A stretch of 64,000 nt of DNA from Stercorarius parasiticus (Eukaryota > Chordata > Aves > Charadriiformes > Stercorariidae): positions 186,515 through 250,514 of the forward strand of contig VWZL01004332.1 of assembly GCA_013396915.1 (NCBI GenBank). Reading direction: 5' to 3'. This document shows positions 52,401-64,000 of the stretch, one piece after another. Under the pieces are notes generated by a model, which saw only the letters and a list, made by a program, of their open reading frames with translations, had not been told where the DNA came from and searched no databases. Position 1 is the stretch's first letter. Every line of letters begins with the position of its first letter. Position numbers and translations under genes: made by a program.

Positions 52401-53673
52401 GTACATCCGCTAAAACATCATTTGCCCTTATCAATGCTGAAGTCCCATAGTGCATATTCTCTAATTACCAACATTTTCCACAGTTTAAGTTAGATGACTA
52501 AAGCTGTTGTATACCTTTACGAATCTCATCTTCTTAGTTCTTTATTCTTTTTACTTCCTCAGGGCAAATCTCTCTCTCATTGCTCAGATTCACAATATCC
52601 AAAATTTCTCATACTCTAAAAAGTTGTTCTACTTAGTTGTCAAGAATATATTTTAGTATTTCCTGATTTCCTTCAAATACCATCATGAATAGTGAATGCT
52701 CATATTCCTTTTTGAAATGTCATTATTGTTCATATAAAATGAAAAAAATCTATTTTTTGGAGACTATTGCATTTTCTAGTCAATTTGTACTGTCTCATTT
52801 TCCATCACTTGTCCCGAGTAATCACATTGCTCAGCCCTGATTAACTTGATTCATAGCTTTTAACCTCTTTTAATTGTTTATAATTGATTTTCATGTCTTA
52901 TTAATCATTAAAGTTATCTCCTATATATTGATCTCAAACCTCCGTTCTTCACTAGTTTTCTGCCTTAGTTCAAGGACGTGAATGCTTTACAAAAGATGGC
53001 AGTGTCATCTCTGGGACTGATGGCCTTGTTACTTGGAAATGCTTTGGCTCTTTTTTTCCTTTAGAACACAAATTCCTTGATTGTGTTCCAGTTCTTTGTG
53101 TTTTGTTGATGGGTGGTGGATTTGGGCTTCTGGAGAGGCTTCCAGAATGTGGGAAGTCTGTGGTTGGCATAGATGGCCTGGAAAAAGTAATGTGGCAGAA
53201 AAGTTACAAAGACCCCTGGGGGCTGAAATGAAGTCTTATGGCAAGACATGAGCTAGAGCAATTCTGATGCTCTTCTAAAGTACTTTGGGGTCCCAAATGG
53301 CCCTGGAACAGCTTGAATAACAGAAATTACATGTATGATTGACAGGTGTGTTTTCTACCCTCCCCCCAGCTGGGCCAAGTGCAGCTGATGCTCTTTCCAA
53401 AGAATCTGAAGAACAGAGTTCTCTAAATTGAAGATGATGTCTCTGTTTCTATCTATTGTCTCTGGACAAAGCAACATTTTCAGCAACTATTATTTAAGAT
53501 CATTCAATGAATACTTAATTTAAATATCGTTTGTTTGCAAACTCCTCATAGATTCTGTATAAGATTCAGAATTGGGACATATTCTCTGTCCCTTAATTGA
53601 ATGGCCCCCATTTTCTGCTTGCACTCAGGACTTGTTCTATTTGTCACAAATAAATTGTGTTTTCTTACTAAAG

Positions 53674-53816
53674 GTAATTTTGGATGCTGGCCGGATAGAG
53701 CTATTTATGAAACTTTTAGGAAGTTCATGGATGACATAGGCTCAAAGGAGTCCATAGCCGAATTCATGAAGGACAAATGTACAAATGTTTTCCCTTTCTA
53801 TTTCAATACCCCTTGA
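53674..53816 (+). other. Weak exon candidate, 46-codon frame
   Basis: TGTTTTCTTACTAAAG ends at 53673 as a modest acceptor. A frame then reads NFGCWPDRAIYETFRKFMDD and continues to TGA at 53814-53816. It has a protein-like mix of aromatic, acidic and basic residues and two Cys. No family is recognised, the acceptor is not strong, and frames of this length are common here, so this is close to a null call. Confidence 0.1.
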
Positions 53817-56800
53817 TAATAAGCCCTTTTCCTGAACAATCAAGAACGGCATATTGGTGTTACACATTGAGGAGTTGTTAGGGAACTGCTCAGCTTTTTT
53901 CCCTAAACACTCCATAGCACTCTAATCCTTGGATTTCTTTTTCAAAACTTTTATTAAAAAAATCTGTGGCAAGTAGTATTTTCAAAAAGGACTAGTTGTT
54001 GCATACCCAGATCAGTTGCAGACAGCAATGTTCAAACACGGTGGCTTTAGTGCCCGCTTGATTTATACACCTTTCCTCAAGGACTCTACCTCTCGCACGG
54101 CGAATAAGCAAGCTTTCTAGTGTTTTCATTCCACTTACAATGCTAATCATGAGGCAGAGGGCAAGCACTAACCAATCACAAGCAATATGATTATTGTATA
54201 ATTACTGGGTCTCTAATAAACAGACTTCAGATTTGCTCTCTTGAAATAAAATAGCATGATTTAAATAAAAAAAAAATAACAAAACATTAGTAATTGATAT
54301 AAAAGCAACAGATTCTCTCAGCCTTACACTAGACTGATGCGTTCCATTACTGAAACCAACATAACAAGTCTTTTGTTCTCTTTGCGTTTGTCATTTTACA
54401 GTTTTGACAAGTAAACATTGTTTAAGTAAAAAAATGTAAATATTAAGAGGTCTGGTTTTGCTACTGAGGCTGGGAAATAATCAGATTTACTATATCAGGT
54501 TACAACCACAGACACTACATTGCACAGTGTCTTATACTGAAAACCAAAGTGGCTGTTATAATTACATGTGACACTTGTTCACTGGAAAAAATCATGCCTG
54601 TGAAGACAAGGGCTATCCAAAGAAGAGCATAAGAACGCGCCAGTGTAGCAGAGACAGTTAACTGAGAGACAGCAGGGCCCACCCAAAGAGAGATTTTGCA
54701 AGTGGGAGAATGAGTCACAGAGCAGTTACACAACGTGAATTTACACACTGGCCCAAAAGGAAGAATAAGTGAGAGAGACTTGCAAATAGCTTACTAATAC
54801 AGAAGCAAACCCACTGCAGCTCAAAGTTAAAGGAAAGCTTTTATTGCACAGTGTCGGACTGGAAAGATAATACAAAATTTCAAAGTCCCACAGGGACCAA
54901 CCTATGGTCATTTAGTGGTACTCAGGAGAGAAAATGAGGGGGTAGCAATTCAGTAGGAGAGCCCAGCGGTAGCTGTGTGGGCTCAAGTAAAACACCTCCT
55001 GGATTACTAGAACAGCAGGTCTAGCAGCAGCTCGCTACATCCCTGGAGAATATGCTTGTAATATGTCACTGTTTGACACTACAGCCTGTCAGATATAAGG
55101 ACGTGGTGTGTCTCCCTCGCTCTCCAGGCTTTTTTGGGACTCTGATATAGCTGTTCACTCTGGCTCGGAACAGCTCAGTGGGGTATTAACTCTGACTGGT
55201 GCGTGCCTCCAAGGAAGTTTTGGTCCTGTGCCTCGCTAACCTCTTTGGACATACCTATATAGAAGCAGGTACAGTTGTACATATGTGAGGTTCAAGTGGA
55301 TAAAAAAAAATACTTTATCTGTTTGGTTGGGTTTTTTTTAAAGCAATACCACAGACAATTTCTATTTTATGTAGAAAGGTTATTCTTTTTGTTGAATAAA
55401 TATTTTTAAGCAACCATTCCCCGCCCCCCAACCCAGAATCACAAACAAATCAGATCTACAAATTAGACTTTCTTTGCAGGGAGACACCCAAGCATTCAGT
55501 GGCCTGATCAGCACTGTACCCAAATGTCTACCATTAACCATTTTCAGCTGCTCTTCACTGCTTCACTAGGAATATTTTTGAACGCCACTTTGACAAAAAT
55601 ATGGTGAAATGACATTAATTTTTAATTCCTGTGGGAAAAACAGAATAGGTCGTGCACTTTTACCTTCTATATACTTGTTATTATTTTCACACCATTTCAC
55701 AATGTAGTAATGTCACAAAATGTTTTATTCCTGTTGTTACAATGAAAGAAGAACTAGAAAATTGCTATTTCATACTGAGAGAAACAATTATCTTTTTTCT
55801 ACACTTAAAGTTTTTTGTTTGGTGGGGTTTTTTTAGTTACTTTGGCATTTCCTTAAAAATCAGTTTAATTTGTACTGTAAAGTAAATATTAACATGTAAG
55901 TATTAAGTGTCAAATTATATTTTTCTCAAAATTTCTATTTCATATCTAAATTGAAATATCAAAATGATGATATTCTTGTAAAATAAAAACTTGGTGTTTT
56001 GGTCATCTTTACACTTCCATTTATCAAAGAATGATACAGTAACTGAATGGTACAGTCACCGACTGTCCACACAAATATAACACTCCATGCAAAGAGTGCT
56101 GGCTCTTTCAGCTCAGCTCATGTATATGTTCGTAATTTTAACTTTGCACGTCCCTAGTTTGAATTCAGGTCAAATGCCAGTTGTTAGACCTAGACGTGTA
56201 GCGAGGGAGGAGAAAAATGACATCTGCTCCACGCTTCCCTCTAACTTGGATTTGGAATGAGAGTGAACATTCTGTTACTGCTAGCTTTTCTTAATGTGGC
56301 ACCATCAAGGCTCTCTAGAAATATGGTATCGTGTGTGGGTCAAGCTTTTTTCTCTGCTATTTCCATCAGTGAATTGCTTTTGTAGAGATTTCCATATTCT
56401 AGACTGTATGAATTATTCATTACATAATTTCTGTGAACAGTTCTTGGTATCTCAGTCACCGTTCATTTCGACTGGACATATGGGTCACAAGCATCCTTGA
56501 TTAAGTAACCGTGTCGCTTAGTATCAGCTACTTGGAATAAACGTGATTCTGAATTAGAAATTCACCCTCCATGACTCTACTGTGATACTTCTTTTATAAC
56601 GGTAGGAACAATAAAGGCTGTTGTGCTGACTCTATAATATAAGTATTTGTCCAGAGTTCAGAATTCTAACTAGTAACTTTTATTACAAACAAATAATATC
56701 AGATTGTGAACTGGTTTTCCTACATAAAATAAGATTTAGGAGAAAAATGAGTATCAGTTGGACTCATGAAAATATCTGAAATGTGACAAGTACTAAATTT

Positions 56801-59800
56801 TGTGTCACAAACGTTTATATGACATGCTGAATTTTGAAAAATTTGATTATTGAGTGGTAGTTTTTAAGATTTTTACATGATTTTTTACTTGTAAAGACTT
56901 TCTAATGGCTCATTCACTTTGGATATCTTATCGCATACTTCATTTGATTTGTAATACAAATTACCAGGTCACAGAGCTACATGATAAAAGAATGATGTTA
57001 AATAAATATGTATGCCACACGAGACAAAAAAAAGATGCTAGAGAGCAGAATTCAAGAGGAGAATGATGGCACCGCATACACGAGTGATACTAGGTTTGGC
57101 GATGCACAAAGGGAACAACAAGCCTCCTCTCACTGCACGGAACGATGACTGGAACTGACCTTGATCCAAGATTAGCAGTCAGGCATGTCATCGGAAACTT
57201 TTACATAACTGTATGACAGATGTCAAAGAGCATACATGGGATGAATGCATCCTAAGAGTCAGGATAAGCTGCAGTTATAACTGATGTGCAGTCCTGATGC
57301 TTCCCAGGATTAAATAAGATGAGTTACAGGGTGTGCTCAGCCATTGCAGTGTACATTCAAACAGGCTCTCTGATCTTTATTCTCCTTTCATGCAACTTAA
57401 CACTGGAGCTCTTACCGTGTGTACTTTCAACTGGAGAAAAACTGTTCTTCATTCCAGATTTGAAGATGTCTTTTTGATTGATTCACTTTGATTGTTTTTA
57501 CCACAAAACCCAAATGTAACAGGGAATCAGTCACCTGCAATAAAATATTGCCATCTCCAGGAAGCAGTTATTCTGCACCTGCAAAGCTTCGCATCAGCAT
57601 TCTAAAAATCAAAAAAAACCTGATGATCTTGGGACCATAAAAAAGTAATGATATAGAAAAGATCCTAGGAATTATGTCCTATATAATGAGAAAAGCCTGA
57701 AAATCTTTTACAAATCAGAATTGTTTTATAGCTTACGCAAAATTATGGTATTTCCTAAACCCTCACAAAATATAAGATTTCTGAATGAGATTATAACTAA
57801 TATTGACTCAATTTCAAAATAGAATTTTAAGCTCTATCTTGCTTTTACCCCCTGTCAATAGCAAATTGATCAAGGAACAATAACTTGGCCAGTGATTTAA
57901 CCTGCACTACCACCCAGAATTCTTTGTGGAGCAAATCTTTCTCTTTCGTAATAGGAAAAACCAAGAAGAGTGTGGCAACAGAGCAGCAAAGGACTGGCTG
58001 CTTGTAGCAGGGGTACTTAAAAGAATGCAGAAGGTGTGAATGCAATACGAAGTTTAAAGCTTGGCTTGGTCTGACACTTCTACTATTTCATGTCTTATCA
58101 GTCAGTCTCTGGCTTTTTTTACTTTAATGTTGCATTTCACAAATGAAGTGTTGTGGACTTTTTAGCTTTGCAAGAAAAGTTAGACTTGATTTACTTATGG
58201 CATTTAAACAGCTCACAAAATAGAGCAATAACTAACATTTCCATATTTGAATTCCATGTAGACTCTTTCCCACGTCTAGTAACAGACATACAATAGCAAT
58301 AACAGAACAAATGAAGAACTATGAGGAGCCCAATCTTAGTACAAAACAGGAATCCACTATTTTAAAAAATTAATTTATGCTAGTGCAAAACTGATTTCTC
58401 AAGGACCGCATCAACCCAACCATCTACTTGACAAATGAGATGATAATCATATAAAAAGTCCATAAAACAAAGTTCTGTGATAAACCCTCAGCATAACAAT
58501 TATAATTTCTTATGTGGAAAAAAATATTTAAATTGGTTCTGCTATTCCTTTTGGTAAAGGAGATGTGATATGGAACACTTAATACAAGAACCAGCTAAGC
58601 GTATTTGTAGGAGGAAGGATTTTCACCAGCACAGGCTCAGCTGGATCAGTCATGCTAACTAAATGAGGGGACAGAAAACTTGAGTGCTGATAACAACTAT
58701 AACTTGAATGGTCTAGCCAAAGGAGAGGCAATCCCTTACGAAGTCTCTCAGAAAAGGACTGCGTGAATAAAAAAACACTTTAGAAGCAGTATCTACTTTT
58801 CCATCCACACAGCTCATCAGAAGTCAGTAAGCAGATGTTGTCTCTGTAGGAGGCTCCACTGAATAAATAAATGAACAGCCGTATTCTGTAGTATGTTTCT
58901 GAATCACTGGTTTGTTTGATAGTACTCACTGAACCCTTAGACAAATTTAGAGCCCTTGGTTGAGAACTTCAATTACAAGGAGGACAAAATGGAAACAGAA
59001 CTGGAGGTACCTACTTAATCTATTTTGTATAATGTAACATTACAGAGCATAAATAATATCTTTTACTGATAATTCAATTTTCAACTAAGAAAAAAAATTT
59101 CCTTTAAAGCTGTCAACAATGTTTTTCATTTGAGATAGTAGAAAATCCCAGTATTGTTAAGCCTTGAACACTGGACCTGGACCTTGGAGTAAGTCTGGGA
59201 AGCTGTCCCACTGACAATTTTTTTTAAAGACTCCCCAAATACTCAGACACATGCAAACCCTTTGAAAACAATAGGAAAAATGTCTGAAACCCTCCTACAA
59301 GTGGCAGATGAATTTCACCATGTGAAAATCTAAATCTTACAGAAAGAGAGATACAGACTTGGGCTAAGTAAATGCCCCCTATGTTCTGCTGAGGTGTTAG
59401 TTTGAAGAAAATTAATACAACAAAAAGACAGGTAGGATTGTAGGAAACAAACATTTCTTTCTTAGGCTAAAAGTTACAAGTTTAGCATGGGCTGAAATAC
59501 CAGAGGTTTGTGAATTCTAGCCAAGGCCTCTGCTTGCAGTTCCCTAGGTTATTGCAGACAGACCATGTTTCTCCACTTACACTCCTGTTATGGTCGATGA
59601 TGGTTCATAATCAAGCAATACCTACTGTAGATAGAACTAAAATAATCACCAAGAATCCCTGAATTTTCATCACTTTTACATCAACTATAACAATTGAGCT
59701 GGTCCTAAGTTTGTTCCGGGCTGGAACTAAACTGACTATATTATATACGCTCTTTTCCTCCCAATGTGCTACATCAGGAAGCCTCAAATTAGCCTTTTAG

Positions 59801-61605
59801 CGCTCCCATCCCATTCATACATATGCTGAGCAGCCCGTAGCGCTCTCATTACCATTGCCCCATGTGTTACATGTTCTCTGTCACACAGCAGGAGACAGAC
59901 TGAATTGTGGCATAGTTTCCCAACAGATTTGTTATTTCAGGCCATCCTGTATGTGGCAAATGATGTTTATTAGGCTTGTGGGTTGTAGCAATATCTAAAG
60001 CCTTCAATGCCTTTGAGAAATATGGAAGAGAAAGTGTCTTCTTGTGAAGCTGATATTACATGAAAATAAGCAAGAGTGGCCAATTTGAAATCCAAAGGAG
60101 TTCTGCTATCTGCTCCAGCAATGGCGCTTTCAGCAATGGCCTATGAATGTAAATCATATAAAGTGTTATATTCCCAGGCTCTGTGCTTTCCCTCTGTGCA
60201 GACACTCATGGTGGAGATGAAACAATGCTAAATTACTTAGGGCTCTTCCTTTTTTAACACACATATCCACATCCCTCCCTGTGAGCCTTCCCCAACAAGG
60301 TAGGAAAAAAATCAATGTTGTAGATGTGGCCTTATATGTATAGCTCCTCAGTGCTTTCATGATCAAAGATACATCAAGGCCTGACCTTCCTGGCCCTCAA
60401 CACTTACCTTGACTTGACACCACTGTTGTTACAGTAGCTGCATAACATCCTTTGTGCCTACACAGACGTTTGTCTTGTACTACACAAATCCATGCAAAGC
60501 TATGTAAACAGCTGAAAGGAGCTTCTTCGGGACTTCACCTTAGAAAACGCTGTTATTCAGTGAGAGTGTGAGGCTATCAAGACCTCCTCACTTCACTATA
60601 ACTTAAGTTTGCTTCCCAAAGGAGACAACAAGTGCCTTACAAGAAAGGTCTCTATGACCTTGGGGAGAAAGGAGAGTTGTGATGTTCTAAATGTAATGCC
60701 AAAAAATAGAGGGGTAGATTTGTCTCCTTTATCTGTGAAGATAAAGATGACATGAGATGAACTTGCCTTGACATCTTTTATATTTTTTAAAAGCACTTAC
60801 TGCTCCACACTTCAGCTGGATTACTATTCCCAACAGACTGTTGTGAAACTATTCAGATAAAATATTTAACAGCGTAGATCTGGCATTTTTATATTGTGAG
60901 TTAGGAAACCTTTACTTAGGTTCTACCTTTTATTAACCTCCAGGGTTCTCCTACTGTCCCTAATGACATTATATTGCATCAAAATAAAACCAAGGCTTTT
61001 TACTGGGAGCTGTGCTATTTCTTGCAACTTGGTAATGCTAATGTTTGAATTCTGAGTCCTCTTACTGCTGATTAAACCTCCAAAGACTACAGCAGAATTT
61101 CCGCTTCACTGATAGAAAAGAAGAAAACCAGCACAGTTTGTAGCAAAGAGATCACTTGAAGAATGTACGTAAGGTTACTGCATTTATGAATAAAGCAAAG
61201 CATTATCATTTTTAATAGGAATTAAACAGCTAGAGGGAGAAGTAGGGCAATGCTGTGATCAGTGCAAAGGAAAACAATCTAACCATTTTAATTAACTGTA
61301 TTTTAATAGCTTTAGTTATAATTGAATAATTTAAATACCAAGGGAAATAGTTAAATCTCCTAAAAGCCTTCTTTTTATTTACATTTTAAATACAGTTCAT
61401 GGAGAAGGGATGGCACTGTGAAGGCTTAAAATAAATGGGTGGGTGAAACCTTACTAATTTCTAGAGTTGCTAGACCAACAGGAAATGTTTACGGGATCTT
61501 AGTCATTTCTCTCTGCAGGAGCTCCAGAACAAACCCTAACATATTTTCTACTTTTCTCCCTGCTTCCTCAAAATATTACACAATCTGTGGTGCTATTGCC
61601 CTTGA

Positions 61606-61690
61606 CTTTTATAACCATAAAATGTACAGGAAGATAAATGTGAAGCAAGGATCATCTAATCCGATTTTTTTTTTTACATATGCACTAGTG
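61606..61690 (-). mobile_element. Possible very degraded CR1 remnant
   Basis: The plus strand contains AACCATAAAATG followed about 27 bases later by AAGGATCATCTAATCC and then a poly(T) run and ATGCACTAGTG. The order recalls the reverse complement of a CR1 3' end (octamers, GGAAGGGACC, GATCATCTAGTCC, CTGCACTC), but the central GGAAGGGACC block is not preserved. Support is weak and based on short motifs. Confidence 0.22.
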
Positions 61691-64000
61691 AAGAGGATCA
61701 CTGCAGAAAATAAAACTATCGGTAAATGCAGTTTCATTTAGACAGATTATAATGAACTGACACACACACATTTATCCTGTATATAAAACCCAATACCTCT
61801 CATAAGGAGAGCCCTTCCCTACTATACTTTTCATGTCACCTGTAATGATGGAGATCATTAACTTATATGGACAACATTGTGGAGATCTACTGTTCTGCAG
61901 TTAATCTGTTGTGAGGCTCGTGCTTCCTCTCACACCTCTGCACAGTGTCACTTACTCAGACGCATGACACTAGCTTAAGTGAGAGGGGCAGGTGTCCATG
62001 TCTCTCTGTCACTCCGTCAGCCTCTGAGACGTCCCACACCATCCACTGAGCTCCCTGTCCTGCCTGCCATAGTCACCAAAGGCAAAAATGCCTTTGCAGG
62101 GTAAACACGCAGTGATATCTCTGTGATATAATCTCTTGGTATTCAGCAATTTTTGCAGTTTAGGGACTTCCTGAGCTAGATGAAGTATTTCTGTGTTTAA
62201 ATAATACAAAACAGAGCTTCCTTTCAGTAATATGTCTACATGACTTTTTAAAATGATGTAAACTTTTAATGTCCAAAGTATCCTACAGTGAAGCCTCTCC
62301 ATCATATCTCTTTCTGTAAGAAACATCATCTTTTGCTGTTTTGACCCTGCGATTACTTGAGGTCAGTTAATTCTTGTATTATAATTATCAAGGTTAACAT
62401 TATCCTCATTTTTAGTTTTCTTCCCCTCATTGTTGGAAAAGTCATGACACACCACCTTGCTGTAGCATGCTGGGCATTTGAGCAAAACTAGGAGTAGGGT
62501 ACTTTTGCTGCCATGGATGACTGAAGAATCCCACAATTGGGAACTCTGACAAGATTCCAGAGGATGTTTGACAGCTCCAGTGTACAGAAAATTACGTGAA
62601 CATCTGATCTAATTTGCATCTTATACCTTGCTATTACTGAAATACAAAATAAGAAAACATAACCTTGCTTCCAAAGTTTCAGTCCTGGCTTGAATTGCTC
62701 ACTGATTTCACTGGAAGCTTTACTAATTTTCATGAAACACTGGAAAATTTAAGAATACAACTGAGCTTTTGAGCAACCAGTTACAACATCAACTTATAGA
62801 GTTAAGTCTGCATATATTCAACATGGAATATAATGAAAATTGCGACCTTGTTGTCTTTAGTCTCCTGAAATTCCCAATTCACAGTAAAAACCAGAATCAC
62901 AAAAAAACCCCACAACTTTTTAGTAAACCATAAATAATTGTCATTCCTGCATTTTATTATGGTATAAGTGAAGTTTCATTGCTGTTTCTGTTTCATGTTT
63001 AACACGATAAAAAAATCGATATTTTATGTATCAATTCTGAATTCCACTTGTCAACAATGCACTCATACTATTTATTTTTAATTTCTAAATTCATTCAGAA
63101 TATTATTGTCTTTTAATTCCAAGTAAGGCTATGTTTCTGAGAGGTAGAGAGAGAAGGCCAACAGTGGAGAATTATTATAACTTGATAATACCGTATATGA
63201 CAGAAAAAAACCATCTAGGATGAAGTCCTTCCCATAGCTGGACAGCACTAGGAAGAACAAGGATGTTCAGCTGGTCATAGAATGGGGAAATTTCCCACTT
63301 ACAAAAGATGATCAGTAAGCCCCTGCCAGAGAGGGAGAGCAATTTTAAAGGACAATATCACTTTGGAGTTATTGCAGTATGGAGAAGAAGAGATCATGAA
63401 AAATGGCAGCAGGAAGAAATTCCATATTCTGGAAGTGAGAAAGTAGAGAGGGAGAAAACTCGAGTTCCTCAAAAGGGTCTAACATTTGTCCAAATAATAT
63501 TTAAAACCAATGAGTAAGTTGAGGCAAGAAAAAGGATAACAACACTTTATTGTTTAGCATCTGCCTATGTCTATTAAAATAATTGTGCTAGAAAACCTGC
63601 ACAAACCCCAGCTATGCATATGAACTGAAGACAAGGCTGTCTCCACATTAGGAGCTGTATGAAAGTCTACATTTATGCTGCTGAGGAACATGGAAATGAT
63701 AAGTCAGCAGTAATCCTGGGGGCCAAGAATTTCTAAGGATATGGCAACATGTAGCCCACATCTCTCAAGCCGGTCATGACATTCTACCGATTACATTACG
63801 CATATAAAGACAAACACAGCCAAAAAGTGAAGCAGAGGATACAGTCTAGCTAAATAGCTACCATTGATTTATACAACTTGGAGCACAAACTAAGTCCGAC
63901 ATTTTAATATGGGTGCCATAGGTCTCTGACCCACTTTGCAAATCTGCAACACACCATCTTATTGATTAAAGTTCTACAATCTTTCCCTCCTTCCCCTCCT

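Larger units (their letters stand above)
49445..64000. other. Non-coding, no gene seen
   Basis: Unique AT-rich sequence. A longer minus-strand frame beginning with ATG (62009-62329, 106 codons) resembles nothing I know and is within chance length. The stretch 57050-57400 is information-dense and a candidate conserved non-coding element. A poly(T) run lies at about 61665-61675. No gene is supported. Confidence 0.75.

Noticed and set aside
52970..53249. Overlapping minus-strand frames that might be a retrocopy
   Set aside because: No parent gene could be recognised, and there is no poly(A) tail or target-site duplication next to it.
62009..62329. 106-codon minus-strand frame with a true ATG start
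   Set aside because: It looks somewhat protein-like, but about half a dozen frames this long are expected by chance and no homologue is recognised.
1..64000. Bacterial-type features (operons, ribosome binding sites, CRISPR, phage, toxin-antitoxin)
   Set aside because: The sequence is vertebrate-like non-coding DNA. No long frames, regularly spaced repeats or gene clusters exist.

Overview
This window looks like non-coding nuclear DNA from a bird (or a close archosaur relative). It is AT-rich. It contains no convincing protein-coding gene, rRNA, tRNA, operon, CRISPR array or phage-like structure. The assignment rests mainly on one clear, 5'-truncated CR1 LINE at 49219-49444 (minus strand), which has the avian-type 3' end with ATTCTATG-like octamers. 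It is supported by the lack of any recognisable Alu, B1/B2 or L1 in 64 kb, which argues against a mammal, and by low overall repeat density. The sequence alone does not say whether this is an intergenic desert or the inside of a large intron.

Open frames are short. A rough estimate from an AT-rich composition (stop probability about 0.066 per codon) predicts several stop-to-stop frames of more than 100 codons and a longest one near 150 codons by chance. The longest frame seen, at 16124-16576, fits that null and begins with TTG, not ATG. The longer frames resemble no family I recognise and were not annotated as genes. Four short segments are kept as weak exon candidates because splice-like or poly(A)-like signals coincide: 5607-5745 (+), 17376-17583 (-), 24936-24972 (+) and 53674-53816 (+).

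Layout: 1-16100 is AT-rich unique sequence with homopolymer tracts, pyrimidine-rich stretches, a paired E-box palindrome at 4982-5002 and a duplicated TAATTA motif at 6407-6450. 16101-19500 holds the largest chance frame, a minus-strand exon candidate, an (AC)11 microsatellite, an isolated CpG-dense patch near 18586-18627 and a probable old CR1 remnant. 19501-41960 is mostly featureless, with small tandem duplications, a perfect 20-bp palindrome at 26080-26099 and several splice-acceptor-like tracts. 41964-42180 is a short element with roughly 83% matching inverted ends that looks like an old MITE-type DNA transposon. 42181-64000 contains a GC-rich island-like patch (about 48240-48440), the CR1, a possible very degraded CR1 at about 61606-61690, and otherwise unique sequence.

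No novel gene system is visible. The most useful leads are the inverted-repeat element, the two microprotein-sized exon candidates, and several segments whose texture suggests conserved non-coding elements but whose status needs a cross-species alignment.
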